Positions 1-10,109 of a stretch of DNA of 64,000 nucleotides are shown one piece after another. The stretch comes from Symsagittifera roscoffensis (taxonomy: Eukaryota; Xenacoelomorpha; Acoela; Convolutidae), in the NCBI RefSeq assembly GCF_963678635.1, contig NC_087065.1, positions 55,146,397-55,210,396 on the forward strand, in the 5' to 3' direction. The translations under genes and the position numbers were made by a program. Below the pieces are notes generated by a model, which saw nothing but the letters and a program-made list of their open reading frames with translations, searched no databases and was not told the origin of the DNA. How positions within the stretch are numbered: position 1 is the stretch's first letter; every line of letters begins with the position of its first letter.

Positions 1-164
1 TTACAACATGAGGTCAGAATAACAACCTAGAATTGGAACTGTTTTTTATTGATTTCAGAGATAAATTTTTTGAGTTGAGTTCATTTAAAATGAATTGAAT
101 TGACTTGAATTGAATAGATCCTTGGATGTAAGACTGGTGAGTTTGAAATATTTTTTGTTTTTAG

Positions 165-502
165 ACGTGACTCTGCTTCAAATTGACGACGTGAACAGAG
201 TCAGAATAGTGTTGACGTACCCTGGAGGCACTGACCAAGTGGTGTCGCCCAGCGCCGATAAATTCCGAAAACTAGAAAACGAAGACTCCTCAAAGGAAAA
301 TGAACCAAATGGAATTAAACTTAACACAACTTGTTTCATTTCGCACTCGTCCTGGACAGAACCTGCCGATGTGCTGATCGGAGTGTACTTAGCGGTTCCT
401 AACTTGTTTGACCATACTTTGAGTTTGAATTGTCCCGAGAAGTTGGTCGCGATTAGTGAAAGTGTAAAAATAACTATTCACCCAAAACCAACTGCAATTT
501 GA
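165..502 (+). CDS. INTS4: Integrator complex subunit 4, C-terminal (last) coding exon, partial gene
   Basis: This exon ends a protein resembling the C-terminus of INTS4, the HEAT-repeat scaffold that holds the INTS9/INTS11 endonuclease module of Integrator in the nucleus. The open frame runs into a TGA at 500-502. A TTTTTTGTTTTTAG acceptor ends at 164, so the exon starts inside a codon (phase 1) and about 111 residues lie in view. Features shared with INTS4 C-termini, recalled from family knowledge, are a V-R-I-V-L-T-YPGG strand (YPDG in vertebrates), an SHSSWTE motif (SHTAWTE in vertebrates) and the terminal VKI-x-I-x-PKP. The upstream exons are outside the window. No clear AATAAA follows the stop within about 200 bases. 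The call rests on motif order and on the C-terminal position ending in the PKP motif. Confidence 0.82.
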
Positions 503-3306
503 ATCAGATAATGTATTGAATATTTTTTAAAGTACTTTTGAAAATGAGTTATACCGGAGTTTATTCAAGTAGAGGAAATATTCTCAATCAATCTGTTTTC
601 CTAGATGCTTAAAGAAATGAAGCGGGGTGGGTTGAGGGATGTAACGTGAACGTATGTGAGATGCGGACATGTTCTCAGAATTTTGAGCCTTTACATTTGA
701 AAAAAAAATAATAACGGAAGTTATTTTCGGCCGATCAGCCAAAAACCATCTAGGGTGAATCGCCCTAAAACAGTGATTTTTTCTTCAGAAATATTTTTTA
801 TGCCCGTTTTTTTTCGGTTCGTGTGCGGCGCAGAGTGCTAGGAAAATCAATTTGTTCAAGCTGATTTTAATGCCGACCAAATTGAAAGTTCAGCTTTGAG
901 ATTTTTCCTAGATTCGTCCTATGGTTAACTGATTAAAAAAGACTAAAAAAACAGCATCGTTTTTTTGCTTTTTTGGACTGTTCATAGCAGGGCCAAGAAC
1001 TGAATTTTGAGACTGTATCCACCTTAAAGTGTCCTATGTTTTTTTTTGCGAAATCGTCAGATACAATTTCAAGTATGAAGTGATACATGTTGAGTCTAGT
1101 AACTATTCAAACGCGTGCCCAAGAATTTGAAATGATTTATGGATTGGATTAAATTGCCGCAGTTGTTTTGCGTTTTGCGAAAAGTTGGAAAAATTGCTAT
1201 ATCTATCCATTTTGCATCCATCTATTGATTTATCTATTTATTTATCTGTCTTTCTATCCATCTATCTATGTCTCTGTCTGTCTGCCTGCCTGTCTGTTTG
1301 TCTATCTATCCATATACCATATATATATATTATTTGACACATGTTTAAGCAGTCCCTTCGTTGACATGTTATGCTACCAATATCTGAAATCAACGGTTTA
1401 AAGTCTAACGATTTATGAAATACCAATTCTCGGGGTAATCTGCTGTTATCACAACATCAGCAGTTGGAGAGCGAATACCTCGTAACTTTCTTGCGCAAAA
1501 CATGAGGCATTTGCGGTTTTTGTTTTTGCAACGGTTTTTGTTTTTGCAAGTTTAATGAGATAATAATTCAAAAATTTAAAAATAATTGGTCTTATATTGG
1601 AGTTCTGTCAGCTTTCTTCCAAGGAGCTTCAAATCTGACCTCAAAATCTGTCTGCTCCAATCCTTTTTTTTCGAGATGTGACTGTTCGATGATTTTTTCA
1701 AATTTTAATTGAAAAAAAAACAGATTTAAAAAATAAGTTCTTAAAAATTGAAAATCTCACTTCTTGTGAGATGATGTCAGGCTACTTACAAGGGTTTCAG
1801 ATATGGCTTACAAAAGTTTTTGCTAGAACTATTTCAGTGTCTGAGATGAAGTTTTTTTATTAAATTCATCTAATGATTTATCTACTTATCTGTCTATCTA
1901 TTTATTTATCTGTCTTTCGATCTATCGATTTTCAAAATTGTTCATAAGATTCAAAAACAAAATCATTGAAACAAAAACAAGATTTTTTTAAAGGTTTTTC
2001 AAAAATATTTTAAAATAGTTTCTTAACTGTAATTTGGGGTTCTCTCAGTTTACACATGCAGGTGGAAAATATGGCCTCTAATTTTGACTACTCAAAATCT
2101 TTTTTTTTACCGAGAAATGACGATTTTCTAGATTTTTTTCAAATCATTGCAAATTTTTTTTACTAGATAACTAAAAAAATTAGTTCTCAACACTATGGTC
2201 TGGTGCTCCCAGGGTACTCACATGTGTTGCAAATCCGGTGTCTAATTATGACTGCTTAAAAAATTGTTTGTCCCCGAGATCTGAGATTTTTTTTAAAAAT
2301 TTTTATTTTCTTCGAAAGTTAAACAAGAATCTAACATGAAAATAAGGATTGTACAAAAAATTCTGTTTAATTTGGAAAATCTAGTTGTATGTTTTTGGCA
2401 TTTTGACGGTCCAAAGTTTGAGTAAAAATTACGATCCCTCATAGCTTCACGAAAGAGATTACAGGTGATTTGCTTTCATTTTCGAGCTCAGGGCATCGAT
2501 ACTTAACATATTGTATCAAAACTTCCATCAAATGATGTCAAATGCAAAACAAGGATAGCCGGTTACTGTGCAAGTCGCACAGAATGTTCCGACCTTAAAT
2601 TAAATAAATACAACAAAAAAGTTTTTTTTTCAAATTAGTGTCGTTTATTTTGGCGTGGTGTGAAAAAATGATCTGAACAAAAAAACTACAGATTGGGTAT
2701 ATTCGACAGTCATAGTATAATGAGCGAATTGAAAAACAATTTTTCAAGAAAACTTACCAAAAAAAACGGAAAAAAATGCTTTTTTTTGCATTTTCGAAGT
2801 TTTTGATTCCAAAAAGGCGCTATCCAAAAAGGCTACTCATCAGAAAACTCAAGTTGCTTGAGTAAAACAAGGATTTTGAGTTCTTAATTAAGCTATTGCA
2901 AGCTTGTAAGCCATAAAAGTAAGCTATTGTAAGCCTGCTCGCTCGCTTTATTCGCACGAAGCACCAAAAATTATAAACCGGTTATTCTAGACACTGGGAA
3001 AGTAATCATTACTGTCCGGGCTTTAAAATGATATATCACTCAACTCTCTTCGATGATTATTTGTAACAGCTGATTTTGCGTGGAAAACAGAAAAAAAAAT
3101 AAAAAAAACACCCGAATACAGTTAGTTCCTCGCCATTTTTCACTTGTTCGGAACAAATAAGTTGATCTGAAGAAAAGGAAGTTCCCAGAGCATTGAGATT
3201 CATATTTTTCTTCGAAAGAGGGAAAGTTGAATTTTGAAATATAATAGAGCACTTATTTTGCAATGAATCAATTAACGTTTCAGCACATGTCAGCTATCGC
3301 CTATCA
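503..3306. other. Intergenic stretch with degenerate repeats, no gene seen
   Basis: No convincing coding region. The stretch holds two TCTA/TCTG-type microsatellites (about 1197-1325 and 1858-1926). About 1580-2350 holds at least three diverged units of a 150-170 bp dispersed repeat, recognisable by a T-rich run, a phrase like CAAATCTGACCTC or TCTAATTTTGACT, and a CGAGATNTGA phrase. About 2545-2790 resembles 42545-42800 (phrases GCACAGAATGTT and TTAGTGTCGTTT). Short ORFs at 3040-3263 on the minus strand are low-complexity and are not supported. Confidence 0.6.
1197..1325. repeat. Imperfect (TCTA/TCTG)n microsatellite
   Basis: A pyrimidine-rich stretch of interrupted TCTA, TCTG and TTTA tetranucleotides ends in a short TA run at 1317-1330. 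It is open in one frame only because the tetranucleotide lacks stops, so the 77-residue ORF over it is not a gene. A shorter stretch of the same kind lies at about 1858-1926. Confidence 0.85.
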
Positions 3307-3314
3307 GGTTGCTT

Positions 3315-3709
3315 CAGGGTGACCACTTGGTCACTATTTTAGTGACCAGTCACTATTGATCACGAATTGGTCACTATTTTTTCAATGGTCACTAAAAGTC
3401 ACTATTTACAACGGTTTTTGGTGACGGACCCTAACATTTTTCTAATATGTACTAATATTAAGGGGGGAACGCGCGCCGAGAAAACGAAATATTTTTTTCA
3501 AAGTTTTTCAAAAAGTGAATAAAACTGACTTTTTCAGCCTGTTTATTCAAAATTATGCCTGCGGCGCGGAAAAAGCTTTGGCCAAAACAGGGACTTTTTA
3601 GTGCTTTGGCAGAGCTTGAAAAATAAATTTGGCCGACCAAAAAAAAGTCGACAAAAAATTCGAAAATTGTCATAGTCACTATGTTTCTCTCAAAAAAGCG
3701 GTCACCCTG
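3315..3709. mobile_element. hAT-type MITE with perfect 8-bp target site duplication
   Basis: The element begins CAGGGTGACC and ends with the exact reverse complement GGTCACCCTG. It is flanked on both sides by GGTTGCTT (3307-3314 and 3710-3717), a perfect 8-bp direct repeat. An 8-bp duplication and termini starting CAGGG are characteristic of the hAT superfamily. At 395 bp with no transposase it is non-autonomous. The left end is itself built of short GGTCACTATTTT-like direct and inverted copies. A minus-strand ORF of 73 residues inside (3458-3679) has no recognisable domain. Perfect ends suggest fairly recent movement. Confidence 0.88.
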
Positions 3710-3717
3710 GGTTGCTT

Positions 3718-4933
3718 GTTAAAATCTGCAAGCAAAATCGTGGTAAGTTTCATCATTTCTCATTTTTGCAACTACATCAAAGCGTAACGCAAAACACTTC
3801 TATTCCGTTATAACTACAGAAAAAAGGCACTACGAAGGGCTTATGAATCAATCAAAAGTGAATTTGCGAATCGTTGCGCTTTTAAAGTCATATTTGAATC
3901 GAAATAGAGCAACTGTCTGAGACTAATTTGAAGCACTTTCTAACTAAAGTATATATCTTCTTTACGATTTCGATAAGCAAGCGTTATCAAAGCGGAACAT
4001 AGACTGCTTTTCCAGGCAAACATTTTGTCTAACAGTATCACTGAATCATTTTCTCATGTGTATCTTCGTCAGCCAACAAAAGTATTTTGAGGATACCTTC
4101 ATTTTAGTTACTCGTACTATTCAAATTTTATTATTGTTTTTTTTTGTGTGTGTGTGTGTGTGTGTGAGTGTGTGTGTTGTAAATCTATCAAATCCGATTC
4201 CATCTGATTTCCATTTTTTTTTTTTTTCATTTCAATTTATTCATTTTTTTGCCCGCGGCTCTATTTTTTCCTTCCTTCTTTGGGGAGATAGTTGCCATCC
4301 ATGTTGCCGTAGCGGCTCACAGAGGTACGGCCGCTCATTTCTTTGGCTTAAAAAGTTTTGGTTTATATTATGTCAGCTTAGTGCCTCATATTGCTTCGTT
4401 TGACGAGCGAAAAGTTTATTAGGCGTATGCGCTATAAAGACTAAAATTTTTTATAATTTTCTTCCAATAAAAACGGCAGAACGGATAGCTACTCAAGTAG
4501 TGTCGGCTTTGTTGCTGCTTGATAAGTTTTTATCCCGATGCAAACTGGTTATTCAATTGTCGTTATTGGTAATTCACCTGTCTAATGTGTAAGTTATGTT
4601 GAATTTTTAAAAACACGAATACTGTATTGTCAGATATTGGAGTCAACGTTTTAAAATATTTCATAGAAAAATTTGGCTTTTCTTGTGTATCATTCAAGTC
4701 AAAATTTCACTGGCAAAAACAACTTCTTTCAATTTTCTTCTGGTTAATTTATTTCACTTCTAAATCCTGATCTCTTCCATTTTGATTCATCCTAAATGAG
4801 TGAATGCATATACTACCCGTATTATGAATCGATTAATTTGCCTTCACAAAGAAGAAACATTACCAGTTTTTCCGAGGCTAAGCATTTGGCATGATATTAT
4901 CAAATCGTTTCGGGAACAAGACTGTTTTATCAG
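3718..4933. other. Intergenic, TG microsatellite, no gene seen
   Basis: A (TG)n tract lies at about 4145-4177, followed by T-rich low-complexity DNA to about 4260. A 115-residue open frame crosses the TG tract and owes its length to it. Nothing else here is supported. Confidence 0.6.
4929..4933. repeat. Target site duplication ATCAG, left side
   Basis: ATCAG immediately precedes the outer left LTR. The same five bases follow the outer right LTR at 10419-10423. Five-base duplications are usual for Ty3/gypsy-, BEL- and retrovirus-type integrases. The duplication brackets the whole dimer, so one insertion event founded it. Confidence 0.85.
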
Positions 4934-5242
4934 TGTGATAACTAGTAGAACGGCTTTTATCTTAAGAAGAAAAAAAATAATGTTTAATTGTTGAATTTCA
5001 AAGTTTAGTGTTACGTTCTTTGTTCTTTCGTAAGTAGCTCAGAATGAATGGCTTAAATCCATACATGAGTATGGCGAACTGAAGTGAGCAATAAATAAAC
5101 TTCTAAAACAGCACCTCTGACCTTGACTATACAAAGTAACAATATCATTAATATAATTACATAGCGCCAATAATACACTTAACTGCAACTGCAGTAATAG
5201 TACTATGTTCTAGCTCAAGGTTACTGCAACCGCAGTACTACA
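4934..5242 (-). repeat. LTR 1 (outer left; 3-prime LTR of the element)
   Basis: It starts TGTGATAACTAG and ends CAGTACTACA on the + strand. It differs from LTR 3 at roughly 20-25 positions, including TAGTAGAACGG versus TAAGAGAACGG and CATAGCGCC versus CATACCGCC, so the original insertion is not young. It is followed on the + strand by TTCCCCTGAG, the complement of the polypurine tract CTCAGGGGAA. Confidence 0.88.
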
Positions 5243-5252
5243 TTCCCCTGAG
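5243..5252 (-). other. Polypurine tract of the left unit
   Basis: On the minus strand CTCAGGGGAA directly abuts the LTR start TGTAGTACTG. A purine-rich tract ending at the 3-prime LTR is the plus-strand primer of LTR elements. The same tract lies next to LTR 2 at 7832-7841. Confidence 0.7.
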
Positions 5253-5312
5253 GACCAAGAAAATTTTATCAGTTAAATATAAAATTGTAATAATAGGTGC
5301 GTCAATAAGTTT

Positions 5313-6217
5313 TTAGTTTTTGCGTTCCAAATTTAGTTGCACTTTCCACTTGGCATCCCAAGTACTGGAAATGTCGAGCGCGGCATACCCAAACTTTCGC
5401 AGAAACAAATGCCTCTCGAGGAGTCCTAGTCTTGTCTCCATTGGTTTGACTGTTTCCGTTTTGAAGTAAGCCAACTTTTGTCCATAGGCCTCCAAAGCTA
5501 TTTGATTTAGGTCAGCAATGTCTTCTTCGGTACTGATCTCCTTCACTGAGCGCTTTATTGGGCTGCCTAGACGTTTTGGCCGCTGATTCTTTTTGGATCT
5601 CTTTCTACGGCGGACCTTTGCTCCCGTCGGGTCATCTACACTTGACTCATCAGGGAATCCTGGTGGAGTGCTGAGTCCCCCCGTGGTATGTTCCTACGAA
5701 GTAATCTCTTTGGCTTCAGAACTTTCTCCGCCGTCTTCTATATTCCCCTTTTAGGACTCGGTCCGCTGGATTCTGCCACTATTCCGGGCCATATCTTGCT
5801 GTTGGAAAGTGTTGAGAATCGTGTTCCAGTATATCCTCTTGATTTTCGTGCTGCCCTTTTTCGGTTAATGAGAACTGCTAGGACTGTTTGGCTTTTGAAC
5901 TTCTTGCGTCCGCTCACTCTCCGGCTGCAGCTTTTCCTTTCTTTTTCTTGTGCCGTTTGTTTCCTCGGTTTTTGTTTCATCGCTACTTCCTCCTGTGACT
6001 TTGGTCCTATTGTCCTGGTGTGTCTTTTGACGTCACAACTGTCGCTATTTTGAAAGAGCTCCTTTGCCTGCTCCTCTTGTTGCTGAATCCGCGATTCTTC
6101 AACCGATTCACTTTCTAGTGGTGGCTCAATCTCTTGGTGCTGATGTTTTCTTTTCGGCTCCTCGAGAGTACTTTTAACCTTGCCCTTCTGGCTCCCTTTC
6201 GATCCGGTGTTTGGCAA
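5313..6217 (-). pseudogene. Lysine-rich accessory ORF of the retrotransposon (left unit), frame-disrupted
   Basis: Two coding-looking minus-strand blocks follow each other. The first (6217 down to 5738) gives 159 residues dominated by K, R, Q and E, with stretches such as KRKHQHQEIEPP and KPRKQTAQEKERK. The second is a different frame, open from about 5700 to 5313, and gives roughly 130 residues starting near EHTTGGLSTPP and including LERHLFLRKFGYAALDISS. A stop and a frame change near 5700-5740 separate them, in the same place in both units, so the break predates the duplication or reflects an unusual expression route. I recognise no domain. It could be a captured host fragment or a retroelement accessory protein. 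It sits at the 3-prime end of the element, where some LTR elements carry env or extra ORFs. Confidence 0.55.
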
Positions 6218-6378
6218 TCCTATGAGTGGTATTTTTGACCTCGCTAGATCAATTTTGCGGTAAATCGAACCAGCTGCTAATGCGATAGTTGTAGGTGTAT
6301 CCTACACCACTGTGTTTTTCAGTATAATCGATAATGGTGCTCCACTTTTCCCGGTTTTCGTCTTTGCGAAGAAGGTTC

Positions 6379-6393
6379 GGGGGGGGGGGGGGG
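6379..6393 (+). repeat. G15 homopolymer
   Basis: Fifteen consecutive G in the left internal unit. The matching position of the right unit (8969-8979) has eleven. The length may be polymorphic or a sequencing artefact. Confidence 0.9.
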
Positions 6394-6429
6394 TGCGGTC
6401 AACGTATTATTTTTGCATGTTTGGATTTT

Positions 6430-7089
6430 TTCGAAAAATATTCGGAAACTCCATATCAATTTTTTTTCGCTAAAGCTGAAATTCCCAACCCTTTATTTGT
6501 GTTCTGACAGAGTACTCTCAAGCATTCCGAATCTTGCCTCCAAATATGACTCCTCAATTCTTTGTAGTTTTCGAGTTATGACGTTTTCTGTGATTTTTCA
6601 AAATTTTTTTTTAGAAATCATAAATTAATTTTTTTTCTTCAAAATCTGAAGTTCTTAACCCTGTAGTTGGGTACTGTCACAGTACTATTGAGAATTGCAA
6701 ATCTTGCCTCCAAATATGACTGTTCAAATCCTGGTAGTTTTCGAGATATGACGTTTTTTGTGATTTTTCTTCGAAAAATTTAATTTTTTTTTCATAATTT
6801 GAAATTCCTAAGTTTATTGTTGAGTCCTCTCAGGGCACTCTCAGGAGTTACAAATATTGGAACATGCAACTTCTCAAACTTCTAGTTTCCGAGATGTGAA
6901 GTTTTTTTGATTTTTTTAAATTTCTCTAAAAAATCATCTAAAAAGAAATTCGCGAAATTTGAAACTACCAGCTTGATGAAGACACAAACTTATTGTCAGC
7001 GTATACCCAGGCGTCTCAAATCTTGCCTCTAAATATGAATGCTCAAATCTTTTTAGTTTCCGAGTTAAGACGTTTTTTTTATGATTTAT
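6430..7089. repeat. Degenerate ~150-190 bp tandem repeat inside the retrotransposon (left unit)
   Basis: Four diverged units share the order: T-run, GAAATTC-like, a phrase like AACCCTNTANTT, a CTCTCA/CAGAG phrase, CTTGCCTCCAAATATGA, then CGAGNTATGACGTTTTTT. The same unit appears outside the element at about 1.6-2.3, 16.26-16.57, 37.8-38.1, 38.98-39.7 and 40.87-41.0 kb. It is therefore a genome repeat carried by the transposon, or the transposon is its source. No coding potential is seen. Confidence 0.8.
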
Positions 7090-7522
7090 TCAATTTTTGT
7101 CGGGAATCATAAGTTTGAAAAATTTTCTGTTCCTAGAGAGGAATAATCTTGACACCAGACGTTTTTGTACTTCATTGTAATAGTTATTATGACCCACTTT
7201 TGGTCCTCTTTCTCTTCTCTCTTCATTTTCTAATGCTACACGATCTCTGGCTAATCTATCTCTTGTTTCGCGGGCTGTTATCGCAGCGGCATCCTCTCCT
7301 TTTCGGGGTGTTTCTGGCCTCGGTTCTGGTTCCTCTATGACTGCTTTCGGAGCTTCTAATAGTATCTCCGCTTTTACGTTCTCTTTTCGTTACTGCCATC
7401 AGTAACTGATCGAACCATATCTTGAAATTCCTTGGTGGGTCTGAATTAGCTGTGGTACAGAAAACAGGGATTCCCATGTTGGTCCTATTGTCTTGCGACA
7501 AAAATCCTGCTGGCTGCGCCAT
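7090..7522 (-). pseudogene. Gag-like N-terminal coding remnant of the retrotransposon (left unit), frameshifted
   Basis: The minus strand opens with ATG at 7522-7520, followed by MAQPAGFLSQDNRTNMGIPV and then a P-F-x12-F-x2-WF region that looks like the start of a retroelement Gag. After about 46 residues the coding-looking sequence passes to a second frame near 7380-7390. That frame continues with LLEAPKAVIEEPEPRPETP and the charged segment RDRLARDRVALENEERRERG, to a TGA at 7090-7092. A one-base indel best explains this. It is identical in the right unit, so it is old. No zinc knuckle, protease or polymerase follows. The assignment as Gag is inference from position directly after the PBS. 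Confidence 0.6.
7504..7521 (-). other. Primer-binding site of the left unit
   Basis: On the minus strand TGGCGCAGCCAGCAGGAT begins at the first base after the LTR. TGGCGC starts are typical of tRNA-primed minus-strand synthesis sites in Ty3/gypsy-like elements; the tRNA was not identified. The TG of this site also forms the end of the ATG that opens the gag-like frame. Confidence 0.75.
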
Positions 7523-7831
7523 GTGATAACTAAGAGAACGGCTTTTATCTTTAGAGGTAAAACAATAATGTTTTATTGTTGAATTTCAAAGTTTAGTGTT
7601 ACGTTCTTTGTTCTTTCGTTAGTAGCTCAGATCGACTGGCTTAAATCCATACATAAGTATGGCGAACTGAAGTGAACAATAAATATACTTCTAAAACAGC
7701 ACCTCTGACCTTGACTATACATGAGTAACAATATCATAAATAAAATTACATACCGCCAATAATACACTTAACTGCAACTGCAGTAATAGTACTATGTTCT
7801 AGCTCAAGGTTACTGCAACCGCAGTACTACA
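7522..7831 (-). repeat. LTR 2 (shared middle LTR, recombinant)
   Basis: Its left ~230 bases carry the variants of LTR 3 (TAAGAGAACGG, CATGAGTAAC, CATACCGCC). Its right ~45 bases carry those of LTR 1 (AATAGTACTATG, AAGGTTACTGCAACC, GTACTACA). The switch lies between about 7754 and 7788. On the minus strand a TATATTTAT motif (about 7680) and an AATAAAACA motif (about 7572) could serve as promoter and polyadenylation signals; that is inference. Confidence 0.87.
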
Positions 7832-7901
7832 TTCCCCTGAGGACCAAGAAAATTTTATCAGTTAAATATAAAATTGTAATAATAGGTGCGTCAATAAGTT
7901 T

Positions 7902-8806
7902 TTAGTTTTTGCGTTCCAAATTTAGTTGCACTTTCCACTTGGCATCCCAAGTACTGGAAATGTCGAGCGCGGCATACCCAAACTTTCGCAGAAACAAATG
8001 CCTCTCGAGGAGTCCTAGTCTTGTCTCCATTGGTTTGACTGTTTCCGTTTTGAAGTAAGCCAACTTTTGTCCATAGGCCTCCAAAACTATTTGATTTAGG
8101 TCAGCAATGTCTTCTTCGGTACTGATCTCCTTCACTGAGCGCTTTATTGGGCTGCCTAGACGTTTTGGCCGCTGATTCTTATTGGATCTCTTTCTACGGC
8201 GGACCTTTGCTCCCGCCGGGTCATCTACACTTGACTCATCAGGGAATCCTGGTGGAGTGCTGAGTCCCCCCGTGGTATGTTCCTACGAAGTAATCTCTTT
8301 GGCTTCAGAACTTTCTCCGCCGTCTTCTATATTCCCCTTTTAGGACTCGGTCCGCTGGATTCTGCCACTATTCCGGGCCATATCTTGCTGTTGGAAAGTG
8401 TTGAGAATCGTGTTCCAGTATATCCTCTTGATTTTCGTGCTGCCCTTTTTCGGTTAATGAGAACTGCTAGGACTGTTTGGCTTTTGAACTTCTTGCGTCC
8501 GCTCACTCTCCGGCTGCAGCTTTTCCTTTCTTTTTCTTGTGCCGTTTGTTTCCTCGGTTTTTGTTTCTTCGCTACTTCCTCCTGTGACTTTGGTCCTATT
8601 GTCCTGGTGTGTCTTTTGACGTCACAACTGTCGCTATTTTGAAAGAGCTCCTTTGCCTGCTCCTCTTGTTGCTGAATCCGCGATTCTTCAACTGATTCAC
8701 TTTCTAGTGGTGGCTCAATCTCTTGGTGCTGATGTTTTCTTTTCGGCTCCTCGAGAGTACTTTTAACCTTGCCCTTCTGGCTCCCTTTCGATCCGGTGTT
8801 TGGCAA
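7902..8806 (-). pseudogene. Lysine-rich accessory ORF, right unit (second copy)
   Basis: Near-identical copy of the left-unit ORF: a 159-residue block (8806 down to 8327), then a 77-residue-plus block ending at 7902, with the same internal frame break. Differences from the left copy are single substitutions (for example M to K in the EEVAxKQKP segment and A to V in LNQIxLEAY), so decay since the duplication is slight. Confidence 0.55.
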
Positions 8807-9019
8807 TCCTATGAGTGGTATTTTTGACCTCGCTAGATCAATTTTGCAGTAAATCGAACCAGCTGCTAATGCGATAGTTGTAGGTGTATCCTACACCACT
8901 GTGTTTTTCAGTATAATCGATAATGGTGCTCCACTTTTCCCGGTTTTCTTACTTTGCGAAGAAGGTTCGGGGGGGGGGGTGCGGTCAACGTATTATTTTT
9001 GCATGTTTGGATTTTTTCG

Positions 9020-9676
9020 AAAAATATTCGGAAACTCCATATCAATTTTTTTTCGCTAAAGCTGAAATTCCCAACCCTTTATTTGTGTTCTGACAGAGTA
9101 CTCTCAAGCATTCCGAATCTTGCCTCCAAATATGACTGCTCAATTCTTTGTAGTTTTCGAGTTATGACGTTTTCTGTGATTTTTCAAAATTTTTTTTTTA
9201 GAAATCATAAATTAATTTTTTTTCTTCAAAATCTGAAGTTCTTAACCCTGTAGTTGGGTACTGTCACAGTACTATTGAGAATTGCAAATCTTGCCTCCAA
9301 ATATGACTGTTCAAATCCTGGTAGTTTTCGAGATATGACGTTTTTTGTGATTTTTCTTCGAAAAATTTAATTTTTTTTTCATAATTTGAAATTCCTAAGT
9401 TTATTGTTGAGTCCTCTCAGGGCACTCTCAGGAGTTACAAATATTGGAACATGCAACTTCTCAAACTTCTAGTTTCCGAGATGTGAAGTTTTTTTGATTT
9501 TTTTAAATTTCTCTAAAAAATCATCTAAAAAGAAATTCGCGAAATTTGAAACTACCAGCTTGATGAAGACACAAACTTATTGTCAGCGTATACCCAGGCG
9601 TCTCAAATCTTGCCTCTAAATATGAATGCTCAAATCTTTTCAGTTTCCGAGTTAAGACGTTTTTTTTATGATTTAT
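9020..9676. repeat. Degenerate ~150-190 bp tandem repeat inside the retrotransposon (right unit)
   Basis: Second copy of the repeat core, with the same unit order as the left copy and only scattered substitutions, such as GACTGCTC versus GACTCCTC in the first unit. Confidence 0.8.
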
Positions 9677-10109
9677 TCAATTTTTGTCGGGAATCATAAG
9701 TTTGAAAAATTTTCTGTTCCTAGAGAGGAATAATCTTGACACCAGACGTTTTTGTACTTCATTGTAATAGTTATTATGACCCACTTTTGGTCCTCTTTCT
9801 CTTCTCTCTTCATTTTCTAATGCTACACGATCTCTGGCTAATCTATCTCTTGTTTCGCGGGCTGTTATCGCAGCGGCATCCTCTCCTTTTCGGGGTGTTT
9901 CTGGCCTCGGTTCTGGTTCCTCTATGACTGCTTTCGGAGCTTCTAATAGTATCTCCGCTTTTACGTTCTCTTTTCGTTACTGCCATCAGTAACTGATCGA
10001 ACCATATCTTGAAATTCCTTGGTGGGTCTGAATTAGCTGTGGTCCAGAAAACAGGGATTCCCATGTTGGTCCTATTGTCTTGCGACAAAAATCCTGCTGG
10101 CTGCGCCAT
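9677..10109 (-). pseudogene. Gag-like remnant, right unit (second copy)
   Basis: Same start (ATG at 10109-10107, spanning the LTR/PBS junction), same frame change after about 46 residues and same second frame as the left copy. One visible substitution is C to W in the GIPVFxTTANSD segment. Confidence 0.6.
10091..10108 (-). other. Primer-binding site of the right unit
   Basis: TGGCGCAGCCAGCAGGAT on the minus strand, directly adjoining LTR 3 and identical to the left unit. Confidence 0.75.

Noticed and set aside
1168-1401. 77-residue ORF rich in Ile/Tyr/Ser
   Set aside because: Created by a stop-free TCTA/TCTG microsatellite.
4056-4403. 115-residue ORF
   Set aside because: Spans a TG tract and poly-T; low-complexity composition with no splice context.
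5688-6053. 121-residue + strand ORF (and its twin at 8277-8642)
   Set aside because: It is antisense to the lysine-rich retrotransposon ORF. The minus strand fits the element's PBS, PPT and gag orientation, so the + frame is a shadow.
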